64,000 nucleotides of DNA from UBA6120 sp964639215 (GTDB lineage Bacteria > Bacillota_I > Bacilli_A > RFN20 > CAG-826), in the NCBI GenBank assembly GCA_964639215.1, contig CAZXCV010000007.1, forward strand, positions 1 to 64,000. The letters are read 5' to 3'. Both the position numbers and the translations under genes were made by a program. Below the pieces are notes generated by a model. It saw only the letters and a list, made by a program, of their open reading frames with translations, ran no database searches and was not told the origin of the DNA. Positions 1 to 8,391 of the stretch are shown here, piece by piece. Each line of letters starts with the position of its first letter. The stretch's first letter is position 1.

Positions 1-821
1 TCTTGTTTTCATCAATTTATAACAATCGTGATCACCGTAAAATCACTGTTATTGATGGTGTAATTGGCTATATTGGCGGTGCAAATATCGCTGATGAATA
101 TATTAATCATTTACCTCGGTTTGGACACTGGAAAGATGGTGGTCTTCGGATGGAAGGCGAAGGAGTTAAAGCAGTCACGGCAATGTTTTTGCAAATGTAT
201 GCGATGCATGCGAAGGTGACCGAAGACATCAAACCTTATCTTGAGCGACCTTTTCCCTACTTTATCCATCAAGGATATGTGCAAGCATTCGGCGATGGAC
301 CAAAACCTCTATACATGCATCAAATCTCGCATAGTGCCTATTGCCACATCATTAACCAAGCCCAACGTTATGTGACGATCACGACACCGTATTTAATTAT
401 CGATTTTGTGATGCGTACTGCGCTCATTAACGCAGCACTTCGTGGAGTAACCGTCACGATTATTACAGCAGGTGTCCCCGACAAGAAAATCATTTACGCG
501 ATGACGCGCTCCAATTATTTACCACTGATAAACGCTGGTGTAAATATTTATGAATATACGCCAGGATTTATCCATACGAAGTTCATTATGAGCGATGATC
601 ATGTCGGTATCATCGGTACGATTAATCTTGATTATCGAAGCCTCGTTCACAATTATGAATGTGGGGTTTTCATGTACCATACCACGGCTTTAAAAACAAT
701 GCGTGTAGATATTGCTCAAACACTTAATCAATCTAAGTTACAAACAAAAGAAACCGCGCGACAATCACTATTCACGCGGATATTCAGCAGTGTGTTAAAT
801 GCGTTTCAAACGCTATTATGA
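1..821 (+). CDS. cls: Cardiolipin synthase / phospholipase D family protein, C-terminal part
   Basis: This is the 3' part of a gene that begins before the window; about 272 residues are visible. Two HKD phospholipase D motifs can be seen: HRKITVIDG near residue 11, followed by GYIGGANIADEY, and HTKFIMSDD near residue 195, followed by GTINLDYRSL. Together they form the active site that transfers phosphatidyl groups. In the family this enzyme joins two phosphatidylglycerol molecules at the membrane to make cardiolipin. The N-terminal membrane segments expected of bacterial Cls would lie upstream. The gene converges on, and overlaps by 6 bp, the aminotransferase on the other strand. A PLD-type transferase with another substrate cannot be excluded. 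Confidence 0.85.
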   Translation, partial: LFSSIYNNRDHRKITVIDGVIGYIGGANIADEYINHLPRFGHWKDGGLRMEGEGVKAVTAMFLQMYAMHAKVTEDIKPYLERPFPYFIHQGYVQAFGDGPKPLYMHQISHSAYCHIINQAQRYVTITTPYLIIDFVMRTALINAALRGVTVTIITAGVPDKKIIYAMTRSNYLPLINAGVNIYEYTPGFIHTKFIMSDDHVGIIGTINLDYRSLVHNYECGVFMYHTTALKTMRVDIAQTLNQSKLQTKETARQSLFTRIFSSVLNAFQTLL

Positions 822-2000
822 ACCAAAGATAATGTTTTTCAATCGCCTAGCCAAGCCACGGATATCGCGTAGTGGCAGTGAGCAAAGCGCTAACCGGATG
901 CCCTGTGCAATGGGAACAGCATAAATTAATTCTTTTGTCAGTTTTTCATAAACAGTATGTGATTGTTCACATTTGACGATGACATAAAATCCGTTTTTAT
1001 AGGGCACGATTGGCAAGTCGACAGCTTGTGCTTCTTCTAGGAAGAGGCGACCACGCTCGATGATTGTCGCTCTCGCTTTTCCTAAACCCGTGAGAAATTG
1101 AGGTTTCAATTCGGGGCTTAACATTTTATTTAGTAGTTCGACTGCTGGAGTGGGTGTGGCTGACCATGTCCCCCGCGCCATCGAAAAAGCCGCTTCCTTC
1201 GCTTTTAATAGCCATTTATCGTCACGGCTTAGCCCGATCAGTGCCCCCATGCGCATCCCGTAAGCTCCAAATGTTTTCGATCCGCTGAATGCGACAAACA
1301 CATGTACATGTGGTGCTAACTTTAAGAGATGACTCGCTTTCAACCGGTTATTAACTTCGCAAGAATAATCGATATATGCAAGATCGTATAAGAAAATGAT
1401 TTCATTATTGATTTGACGATTTAGTAAATTAAGCACCGCATCCCATTCTTCAAGCGTGAGTGTATAACCGCTTGGATTATGACACGGATCATTCATAACG
1501 ATGGTAACTCGATACTGCTTGTCGCATAGTTTCATCAGTTCTTGTTCGAAGCTCGCGAGATTGAATTTTATTCCATCGAATAATAAATGGGCATGCAACT
1601 TCACATTAGCCGGTCCGGCAAATCGATCATATTGCCAACGGATATCAGAGACGAGAATTGCTTCACCTTTGGGGACTTGAGTGTTAAACACGGTGGCAAT
1701 CGCCCCGCTGCCTCCTGGCGTCGCACAAATAAACGAATGAAAACCAGCTTTGATATCAGATGCATATTCTTGAAACACCCAATCAAACACATTATCTTTG
1801 AATGGTTGTCCGCCATCAACAGCAGGGTAAGGAATCGAAAGTTCTGGTGGTAATTGTTTATACGTATCAAAGACTACTGGTAAGCCACCAAGATAACCAT
1901 CTTCATCGATAAACATCCCGATTGATGCATCGATGGTATGAGGAAATTGACGCTTAGCTGTACGAGCGTCACGTGAGATTTGTAAAATATCAATTATCAT
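816..2000 (-). CDS. Class I/II pyridoxal-phosphate aminotransferase
   Basis: A 394-residue fold-type I PLP enzyme. The PLP-lysine motif is FSGSKTFGAYGMRMG near residue 240, and the substrate-side motif NDPCHNPSGY lies near residue 170. The glycine-rich TPGGSGAIAT near residue 93 fits the cofactor phosphate loop. The overall pattern resembles aspartate/aromatic aminotransferases. It would move an amino group between an amino acid and a 2-oxoacid in the cytoplasm; the exact amino acid cannot be read from sequence. An AAGGTG ribosome binding site precedes the ATG. The gene stands alone, convergent with cls and divergent from the peroxidase gene. Confidence 0.8.
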   Translation of the reverse strand: MIIDILQISRDARTAKRQFPHTIDASIGMFIDEDGYLGGLPVVFDTYKQLPPELSIPYPAVDGGQPFKDNVFDWVFQEYASDIKAGFHSFICATPGGSGAIATVFNTQVPKGEAILVSDIRWQYDRFAGPANVKLHAHLLFDGIKFNLASFEQELMKLCDKQYRVTIVMNDPCHNPSGYTLTLEEWDAVLNLLNRQINNEIIFLYDLAYIDYSCEVNNRLKASHLLKLAPHVHVFVAFSGSKTFGAYGMRMGALIGLSRDDKWLLKAKEAAFSMARGTWSATPTPAVELLNKMLSPELKPQFLTGLGKARATIIERGRLFLEEAQAVDLPIVPYKNGFYVIVKCEQSHTVYEKLTKELIYAVPIAQGIRLALCSLPLRDIRGLARRLKNIIFGS

Positions 2001-2078
2001 TTTTTTAACACCTTCCCATATATATTACCACTAGCAATATCGACGAACTAGTAAAGACGGTTTTAATAACATTTTTTG

Positions 2079-2093
2079 CTATAATGATTAAAA
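2079..2093 (+). promoter_or_regulatory. Candidate promoter -10 with PerR-box-like sequence before the peroxidase gene
   Basis: A TATAAT at 2080-2085 lies 45 bp before the peroxidase start. The 15 bases CTATAATGATTAAAA match the Bacillus PerR box TTATAATNATTATAA at 12 of 14 fixed positions. An overlapping inverted repeat, AATGATT-AA-AATCATT, covers 2083-2098. No good -35 is visible. Binding by a Fur/PerR-family peroxide sensor is inferred; AT-rich DNA gives such matches by chance. Confidence 0.4.
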
Positions 2094-2129
2094 TCATTAA
2101 TTAATTATTGTCATAAAAAAGGAGAGCCT

Positions 2130-2603
2130 ATGAGTATTTATCAAATAACAGTCGAAGATGCAAATAGCAACAAAGTGACACTTGAACAATTTAAGGGGTT
2201 AGTATTACTCATTGTGAATACGGCAACAAAATGTATTTTTACACCACAATACAACGCCTTGCAGTATCTATATGGCAAATATCATGATAAGGGTCTCGAA
2301 ATTCTTGATTTCCCATGCAATCAGTTTGCTAATTCCACGCCTGGTACGCCTGAAGAAATTGAACAATTTTGTTCGAAAACTTATAACACCACCTTCCATC
2401 GGTTTGCCAAGATAAACGTCAATGGTCCTGATGAAAATTTACTATATACGTATTTAAAGCGTGAAAAGGGTGGCTTCCTCCGTTCCAGTCTCAAATGGAA
2501 TTTCACAAAATTTCTCATCGATCGTAACGGTCGTGTCATCAAGCGTTATGGACCTTCTGTGAAACCAGAGAAGATTGAGCGCGATTTAATCAAAATACTT
2601 TAA
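2130..2603 (+). CDS. Glutathione-peroxidase-family thiol peroxidase
   Basis: A 157-residue thioredoxin-fold peroxidase. The active-site motif NTATKCIFTPQY carries a cysteine (Cys35) where animal enzymes have selenocysteine. The second family motif, FPCNQF, supplies the conserved glutamine and a likely resolving cysteine, and WNFTKFLID gives the conserved Trp and Asn. Cysteine forms of this family normally use thioredoxin rather than glutathione to reduce peroxides and lipid hydroperoxides. A GGAG ribosome binding site sits just before the ATG. The promoter overlaps a possible PerR box. It is probably a stress gene in an otherwise anaerobic lifestyle. The two ABC transporter genes follow 24 bp later and may be cotranscribed. 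Confidence 0.9.
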   Translation: MSIYQITVEDANSNKVTLEQFKGLVLLIVNTATKCIFTPQYNALQYLYGKYHDKGLEILDFPCNQFANSTPGTPEEIEQFCSKTYNTTFHRFAKINVNGPDENLLYTYLKREKGGFLRSSLKWNFTKFLIDRNGRVIKRYGPSVKPEKIERDLIKIL

Positions 2604-2627
2604 TTATCGATTGAAAGGAAAAACAAT

Positions 2628-3689
2628 ATGTTTCTCGCTTGGAAAGAATTGCGTCATTCAAAAGGAAAATTCGGACTAATCGTCGCGCTTGTAGCACTCG
2701 TGGCATATTTAGTCTATTTCTTAACTTCTCTCGCTTATGGGCTTGCTAGTTCGTACACAAATGGCATTAATAACTGGAACGCCAACCAAATCGTCTTAAC
2801 TTCAGCCTCTAATAATAACATCATGATGTCGACGATGACTCCGGCTGATTTTGATTCAATCGTCCACACAGGTGAAAAAGCCAGACTTGGATTATTCCCG
2901 GCGGTTATTAGTCGTGTCGGCGCTAGCGATACCGAAAACACAAAAGAAGAAATTTATGCTTTTGGAATTGAAAATGGTTCATTTATCGCCCCGGAAATCA
3001 CACTTAATGCCAATGAGGCAGTTGCTGATAGTTCGCTTAAGGAGCTTGGTTACACGATTGGTAGTCAAGTGCTAATCGCTGGTACCGAAACAAATATCCA
3101 ATGGACTATCGTTGGTTTTAACGAAAAATCGACATATCAAACGGCACCAATCTTATATGTAACGATTGAAACATGGATGCAATATCGTTTCAATGCGAAC
3201 ATTCCCGTTACTTTGTATAGCGCTGCGGTTATCAGTGGCGAAGTAAGTAGTCTCAGTGATAATCTCACACTTTATTCAATCAGTGAATTCATATCCAATT
3301 TACCGGGTTATAGTGCCCAAGTGTTGACATTTAGCATCATGATTGGTTTTCTCATCATCATCGTCGCGTTCGTTTTAGGCATTTTCATTTATGTCTTAAC
3401 AATTCAAAAAACACCGATGTTCGGCGTTATGAAAGCTCAAGGTATCGCCAATAGTTATATTGGTGGTTCTGTTGTTTATCAAACACTCATCATCACTGGT
3501 TTTGGAATCTTTATCGGTCTTGCATTAACAATCATATCTGGAATCTTTCTCGCGGGCATAGTTCCATTTGCCATCCAGCCAATATTTTATATTGTGATTA
3601 CTTTAGCGTTTTTCCTCTTCTCAATTACGGGTGGTCTTTTCTCGGTTCGCGCGGTCTTAAAAATCGACCCGCGCATAGCGATTGGTTAA
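2628..3689 (+). CDS. ABC transporter permease, FtsX/MacB-like
   Basis: A 353-residue membrane protein with one N-terminal membrane segment (residues about 15-40), an extracytoplasmic domain of roughly 200 residues, and three C-terminal segments (about 235-350). This is the layout of FtsX-domain permeases of the MacB/LolE/DevC class, which extract or push substrates outward rather than forming a classic import channel. The ATPase gene follows 12 bp downstream, so the two make one transporter. The substrate cannot be read from sequence; lipids, peptides or antimicrobial compounds are typical for this class. The AAAGGAAA ribosome binding site is good. Confidence 0.8.
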   Translation: MFLAWKELRHSKGKFGLIVALVALVAYLVYFLTSLAYGLASSYTNGINNWNANQIVLTSASNNNIMMSTMTPADFDSIVHTGEKARLGLFPAVISRVGASDTENTKEEIYAFGIENGSFIAPEITLNANEAVADSSLKELGYTIGSQVLIAGTETNIQWTIVGFNEKSTYQTAPILYVTIETWMQYRFNANIPVTLYSAAVISGEVSSLSDNLTLYSISEFISNLPGYSAQVLTFSIMIGFLIIIVAFVLGIFIYVLTIQKTPMFGVMKAQGIANSYIGGSVVYQTLIITGFGIFIGLALTIISGIFLAGIVPFAIQPIFYIVITLAFFLFSITGGLFSVRAVLKIDPRIAIG

Positions 3690-3701
3690 GGAGGACTGCT
3701 C

Positions 3702-4376
3702 ATGAAAAAGTTAATTGAGATGCAAGGCATCACTAAGGATTTCTTACAAAATGATGAAGTTATTCACGCACTCAAAGAAACAAATTTTTACGCCGAAGAA
3801 GGTGATTTAATTGCCATCATTGGTCCATCGGGAAGTGGAAAATCGACTTTTTTAACAATCATTGGCGGTCTTCAGACGCCGACGACAGGTAAGGTGCTCA
3901 TCGGTGGCGAAAAGTTTAGTCAATTAAATTTGAAGCAGCGGTCAAAAGTGCGATTTGAGAAAGTTGGTTTCATCTTGCAAAGCTCAAATTTAATCCCGTT
4001 TTTACAAATCACCGACCAAATGTATTTATACAATAAAATCAGCCAGACAAAGCCGAATACAAAACGTTTAGAAATGCTAGCCGATAAGCTCGATATCAAG
4101 AAATTATTCAAAAAATATCCGAATGAATTATCTGGTGGTGAACGGCAACGTGTCGCGATTACAAAAGCGCTCTATCATGATCCCATGGTTATCCTCGCGG
4201 ATGAGCCGACGGCAAGTCTCGATACTCGACGTGCTTTTGAAGTTGTGAAACTTCTCGCTCGAGAAACAAAAGAGCAAAAGAAGGCTACAATCATGGTCAC
4301 TCACGATGAGCGATTGACTGAATTTTGCAACAAGGTTTATCAAATCGTTGATGGTGTCATGACAAGAACAAAATAA
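3702..4376 (+). CDS. ABC transporter ATPase, LolD/MacB type
   Basis: A 224-residue nucleotide-binding subunit. Walker A is GPSGSGKS near residue 43, the ABC signature is LSGGERQR near residue 141, and Walker B is VILADEPTASLD near residue 161, followed by the switch histidine in MVTHDE. Length and motif style match the LolD/MacB/FtsE group that pairs with FtsX-type permeases, here the gene just upstream. It is cytoplasmic and bound to the permease, and ATP hydrolysis drives the conformational cycle. The AAGGAGG ribosome binding site overlaps the end of the permease gene's spacer, consistent with a two-gene operon. Confidence 0.9.
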   Translation: MKKLIEMQGITKDFLQNDEVIHALKETNFYAEEGDLIAIIGPSGSGKSTFLTIIGGLQTPTTGKVLIGGEKFSQLNLKQRSKVRFEKVGFILQSSNLIPFLQITDQMYLYNKISQTKPNTKRLEMLADKLDIKKLFKKYPNELSGGERQRVAITKALYHDPMVILADEPTASLDTRRAFEVVKLLARETKEQKKATIMVTHDERLTEFCNKVYQIVDGVMTRTK

Positions 4377-4393
4377 TGACAGATTCTGTCATT
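4375..4393 (+). terminator. Weak hairpin after the ABC ATPase gene
   Basis: AATGACA and TGTCATT form a 7-bp stem around GATTC, overlapping the stop codon. No proper T-tract follows, so termination here is uncertain. It lies between convergent genes. Confidence 0.3.
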
Positions 4394-4426
4394 ATTGCTG
4401 ATGTCGTTTGCTGACTATCTTTAATT

Positions 4427-5905
4427 TTATTTTTTAATCGTTGGTTTTTTCTTGAATTCAATACCCAAATTGAATGGCATGCTGTCCAGTTGGTGTTTTT
4501 CAAGCATCGCCTCAAACTTTGGAATACCTAATGTGGCCGATGCATCTCGATCAAAGACAGCCTTCACTGTTAAGAATAAAATCTTAAAATCAAGCCAAAT
4601 ACTGTAATTCCTAATGTATATCAAATCAAAACGTAATTTATCAATTGGTTCTGAATTATATTTACCTTGAACTTGAGCAAGGCCGGTAATCCCTGGTTTC
4701 ACATTGACGCGATACTTAAAATCAGGAATCTCTTTCACGAATTGCTGAATGAATATTTCACGTTCTGGTCGTGGTCCAATCAACGACATGTCACCTTTTA
4801 ACACGTTGATCAACTGTGGAAGTTCATCAATTCGTGTCGCTCGGAAAAATTTGCCGATTTTTGTGATGCGCGGATCATTTTCCATTTGCCAGACCGCTCC
4901 GGTATTTTTCTCAGCGTCCTCAATCATCGTCCGAAATTTATAAAGCATAAATGTTTGGTTGTTGCGCGTTACGCGTTCTTGCTTATAAAAAACTGGTCCT
5001 TTATCTTGAGCTTTGATTAAAATTGAAACAATGATGAGTAAGGGGAAAGAAAGAATTAAGCCTGATAATGAAATAGCGATATCCAAACCCCGTTTTAGAA
5101 GTCGTTGTGTCAATGTTAGATGTAAAGATTGCGATACAAATACTGGTGTATCGCGAATCTGATCAACCTTCGAGTTAACAATATTAATCTCATATAGTTT
5201 AGGAATTAAGAAAACGTTCGTGTATTTACGCGACAAACAATAAGTCATGATGTTATTTTTTAACTGTTCATTAAGCCCTTGGGCAATAATAACGTCATCA
5301 ACCCGCCGAATATAATCAATGATATCCTCTGAATTATCGACTAATTTTTCAAATAATATGTATTTTAAATTACGTCGCTGATATTTTTCCATCAAGAACT
5401 TGGTCGCTATCAAGGTTGCCTCTTCTTTTGGTCCAATAATCAAGACGACACGTTTATCCATTTTGGAAACAACTTTGTGGAAGGCAAATTTATAAATCGC
5501 AAAAATGATGATTTGTGATAAAAGCGTATACATCACGACATCTGGGCTAACAAATGAGCGACTCATCAGCACTGAAATGACGATGAGAATCATATTGCTC
5601 ATCACAAGCGCTAAGATTGCACTCGTCATCGTCTCACCATATGATTTTCTAGTGGCCGTGACTTGGTATACCAAAAAGAGCAACATCACGATGATGATGT
5701 AAAGAATTTGCGTTCTCACCACATCCATGTAGGTCGTGAAAAACTCGCTGAATAATCCATCGATTGATTGAAAAAAATCACCTGAGGTGATGAACTCTTT
5801 TAATTGGACGACAAAGAGGAATGAAAAGATGATGAAGAACAAATCTAATACTAATTCGATGGCGCGTATTAATGGATAATTTTTCTTAAAAAAGTTTTTA
5901 GTCAT
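4427..5905 (-). CDS. Polyprenyl-phosphate sugar-1-phosphate transferase (WcaJ/EpsL-like)
   Basis: A 492-residue protein with about four N-terminal membrane segments (residues 10-140), a degenerate nucleotide-binding-like middle part, and a C-terminal bacterial sugar transferase domain from about residue 265. The domain opens with a membrane segment and then shows VFYKQERV, YKFRTM, RIDELPQL and the motif LIGPRPE, all typical of this family. Such enzymes load the first sugar phosphate onto undecaprenyl phosphate at the membrane and so start exopolysaccharide or glycan synthesis. No other polysaccharide genes sit next to it, so the product is unknown. The ATG has a GGAGC ribosome binding site. 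Confidence 0.88.
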   Translation of the reverse strand: MTKNFFKKNYPLIRAIELVLDLFFIIFSFLFVVQLKEFITSGDFFQSIDGLFSEFFTTYMDVVRTQILYIIIVMLLFLVYQVTATRKSYGETMTSAILALVMSNMILIVISVLMSRSFVSPDVVMYTLLSQIIIFAIYKFAFHKVVSKMDKRVVLIIGPKEEATLIATKFLMEKYQRRNLKYILFEKLVDNSEDIIDYIRRVDDVIIAQGLNEQLKNNIMTYCLSRKYTNVFLIPKLYEINIVNSKVDQIRDTPVFVSQSLHLTLTQRLLKRGLDIAISLSGLILSFPLLIIVSILIKAQDKGPVFYKQERVTRNNQTFMLYKFRTMIEDAEKNTGAVWQMENDPRITKIGKFFRATRIDELPQLINVLKGDMSLIGPRPEREIFIQQFVKEIPDFKYRVNVKPGITGLAQVQGKYNSEPIDKLRFDLIYIRNYSIWLDFKILFLTVKAVFDRDASATLGIPKFEAMLEKHQLDSMPFNLGIEFKKKPTIKK

Positions 5906-6150
5906 TTACTGCTCCGTTAACATTTAATTTGCTCTTCTATAAATATCCAAATAAAGATAGAAACATCAGCTAGATAAGAGCCGTCTTTAACCAGCACCTC
6001 TATTATAGTTGTTATAAATTTATGTTTCTATAAAAACAACAGCAAAGGAAATGTATAAAATCCATAACACTGCAAATCTCAGTTATATTATTATATTTTA
6101 TTAATATTAATGTGAATATTCTGCTAAATAGCTAGTAAAAATGATAGGAA
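5906..6150. other. Intergenic region upstream of the sugar transferase gene
   Basis: A very AT-rich spacer with no credible gene. Read on the minus strand, a TATAAT (6002-6007) could be the -10 of the sugar transferase promoter, leaving a leader of about 90 bases. No clear -35 or riboswitch fold is seen. Confidence 0.4.
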
Positions 6151-6215
6151 TTAAAAAACCCTTGAAACATGGCTTATTATTAATTATTAAGCGTGATTTG
6201 CAAGGGTATTTTTGT
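6151..6215 (-). terminator. Rho-independent terminator-like inverted repeat beside the assembly gap
   Basis: Read on the minus strand, ACCCTTG with a short AAA extension pairs with TTT plus CAAGGGT and is followed at once by TTTTTT. The loop is long and holds a second AT-rich inverted repeat (GCTTA...TAAGC). The orientation fits the end of the transcript that begins with tRNA-Ala on the far side of the gap. Confidence 0.6.
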
Positions 6216-6315
6216 NNNNNNNNNNNNNNNNNNNNNNNNNNNNNNNNNNNNNNNNNNNNNNNNNNNNNNNNNNNNNNNNNNNNNNNNNNNNNNNNNNNNN
6301 NNNNNNNNNNNNNNN
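6216..6315. other. Assembly gap of 100 N
   Basis: Exactly 100 unknown bases, the conventional placeholder for a scaffold gap of unknown size. It begins directly beside an inverted repeat and ends 10 bases from the 3' end of a tRNA. More tRNA genes or a repeat may be hidden here. Any reading frame across it is an artefact. Confidence 0.98.
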
Positions 6316-6325
6316 TTGTGCATTT

Positions 6326-6401
6326 TGGTGGAGCTGACGAGGATCGAACTCGCTACCTCATCGTTGCGAACGATGCGCTCTCCCAGATGAGCTACAGCCC
6401 C
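6326..6401 (-). tRNA. tRNA-Ala (anticodon CGC)
   Basis: A 76-base cloverleaf with the CCA end encoded. The acceptor stem GGGGCTG/CAGCTCC contains the G3-U70 wobble pair that identifies alanine tRNAs. The D stem is GCTC/GAGC, the anticodon stem CATCG/CGATG and the loop TTCGCAA, giving anticodon CGC for codon GCG. The T arm is GCGAG-TTCGATC-CTCGT. It lies downstream of hydA on the same strand and next to the assembly gap. Confidence 0.96.
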
Positions 6402-6562
6402 AAATGCCATATTACAATATCAAATCGACTGATTTTTTTCAATCAAATAGTACGAGTCTTCGCCAGATTATGTCGTTCAAGGATATTGATACAATATTAA
6501 GATCTAAAAATCCATTTGCTCAAACTATGAATCATCATAATCGGGAATCAGAAACTATTTGT

Positions 6563-8383
6563 TTAGTCGTCAATTTGGGGAAAAGGTGTTCGCGCATGAT
6601 AATGCGTGTGTAGCAATTGATGGGCTAATTCACTATTAGGATGACCAAGAAATTCTTGGTAAAGATTTTGGATGAGCGGATTGAGATGGGCGCTACGGAT
6701 TGGGCGAGATGCATCCTCATCATAAATAGCCTTTGCACGCTTCATTAATAAATCATTCATCGTGATTTTTTCTTGGAAAGATAATAACCCCGGTTTGATG
6801 AACGATTGGCCACCACCATTGATACAGCCACCTGGGCAACCCATGATTTCAATAAAGTGATACGGACTTGTTCCATCCTTGACTTGGTCCATTAACACTT
6901 TCGCATTTTTTGTGGAACTCGCGATCGCGATTTTAAGATCTAAATCGATACCCGAGCGTTTGCCATCAATCAAGATATTTTTTAGTGGGATAGTTGTTTC
7001 TTTGATTCCTTTAAGACCTCGGACCGCTTCAAATACGACTTTGCCATATTCTTTACCTTGAGTAATCGCGTATACCGTTCGTAACGCGGCTTCGGTCACA
7101 CCACCAGATACGCCAAACAAAGCACCAGCACCGCTATAATCACCGAGCAAGTCAGTATCAAATTCACCATCGGGTAAACTTAAAAAATCAATACCGCATG
7201 ATTTGATATAATCACCAAGTTCCCGCGTTGTAATGACGGCATCAACGTCTGCATATGTTTCGTGGCGCATTTCTAGACGCGTTTTCTCATATTTTTTAGC
7301 AGTACAAGGCATGACGGACACCATGAAAATGTCTTCGGGTCGAATACCTTGCTTCATCGCATAGTATGATTTAACAAGCGCGCCCATCATCATCTGAGGT
7401 GATTTGCATGTTGAGAGGTGATCGAGTTGATCGTGATAATTATATTCAGCGTAGTTAACCCAACCAGGTGAACAAGACGTAATTTGTGGTAACGCTACTC
7501 GTTCGCCTTTTAAATGTTTATGAAGTCGCGTTAATAATTCCGTTCCCTCTTCCATGACAGTTAAGTCGGCTGTGAAATTTGTATCGTAAATTCTTTCAAA
7601 TCCAAGGCGCTTAAGTGCCGTACACATCTTTCCAGTCACGCGGGTTCCAATTGGTAAATCGAATTCTTCACCAAGTGAGGCACGGACTGCAGGAGCGACT
7701 TGAACAATCACATGTTTCCCATCAACTTGTGCTTTTTGAATCCGGTGAACTTCTTCATGGACATATAAAGCACCAGTTGGACAAACATTGACGCATTGCC
7801 CACAATAGATGCATGGTACTTGTGTCAGTGAACGATTCTCGGCTGGTCCAATCACCGTCTCGAACCCACGATGAATGAAATCGAGAATCCCAATACCCTG
7901 GCTCTTTTTACAAACTTCAACGCAACGACCACATAAAATGCATTTGGAGCTATTACGCCGAATGCTTGGCGATAAGCGATCAATCGTCGCTGTTGTCATT
8001 GCTCCTTCAAACGGGATTTCGCGAATCCCGCATTTCTCCGCAGCTTTTTGTAGTTCACACCGGCCATTGGCTGTGCAATGGAGGCAGTCATTGACATGAT
8101 TTGACAAGATTAGTTCAACGCTATGTCGTCGAGCGCGCAGCACGCGTGGTGAGTGTAAATTAACTTCCATCCCTTCATGTACTGGGGTCGTGCATGAAGT
8201 GGTCAAAGCTTTCATGCCTTTAACTTCAACCAAACAGACGCGACAAGCTCCGGTTTCGACGAGGTCCTTATAATGACACAATGTTGGAATATCAAAACCA
8301 ACACTGCGCGCCGCTTCAAGAATTGAAACATACCGGGGTACTGAATATTCTTGACCATCAAATTTAACGGTAATCATTTCCAT
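6563..8383 (-). CDS. hydA: [FeFe]-hydrogenase catalytic subunit HydA (NADH-linked, HydABC type)
   Basis: A 606-residue iron-sulfur enzyme that makes or consumes H2. In order it shows an N-terminal 2Fe-2S domain (Cys36, 47, 50, 64), a His-Cys3 4Fe-4S site (HVNDCLHCTANGRC, about 96-109), two 4Fe-4S ferredoxin motifs (CILCGRCVEVCKK about 148, CIYCGQCVNVCPTG about 191), and the H-cluster domain. The H-cluster motifs are TSCSPGW (302-308), MPCTAKKYE (358-366) and the final motif with Cys516 and Cys520. Most studied enzymes read TSCCP in the first motif; here the second Cys is Ser305. With hydB and hydC just upstream it should form a soluble complex linking H2 to NADH, possibly with ferredoxin bifurcation. 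The maturation genes hydEFG are not in the window. Confidence 0.95.
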   Translation of the reverse strand: MEMITVKFDGQEYSVPRYVSILEAARSVGFDIPTLCHYKDLVETGACRVCLVEVKGMKALTTSCTTPVHEGMEVNLHSPRVLRARRHSVELILSNHVNDCLHCTANGRCELQKAAEKCGIREIPFEGAMTTATIDRLSPSIRRNSSKCILCGRCVEVCKKSQGIGILDFIHRGFETVIGPAENRSLTQVPCIYCGQCVNVCPTGALYVHEEVHRIQKAQVDGKHVIVQVAPAVRASLGEEFDLPIGTRVTGKMCTALKRLGFERIYDTNFTADLTVMEEGTELLTRLHKHLKGERVALPQITSCSPGWVNYAEYNYHDQLDHLSTCKSPQMMMGALVKSYYAMKQGIRPEDIFMVSVMPCTAKKYEKTRLEMRHETYADVDAVITTRELGDYIKSCGIDFLSLPDGEFDTDLLGDYSGAGALFGVSGGVTEAALRTVYAITQGKEYGKVVFEAVRGLKGIKETTIPLKNILIDGKRSGIDLDLKIAIASSTKNAKVLMDQVKDGTSPYHFIEIMGCPGGCINGGGQSFIKPGLLSFQEKITMNDLLMKRAKAIYDEDASRPIRSAHLNPLIQNLYQEFLGHPNSELAHQLLHTHYHARTPFPQIDD

Positions 8384-8391
8384 ACATGTAC

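Noticed and set aside
5990..6010. Strong promoter for the sugar transferase gene
   Set aside because: Only a TATAAT is present; no -35 at an acceptable distance.
6141..6500. Reading frames running through the N block and the tRNA
   Set aside because: They exist only because N is translated as X; the real content is a gap and a tRNA.
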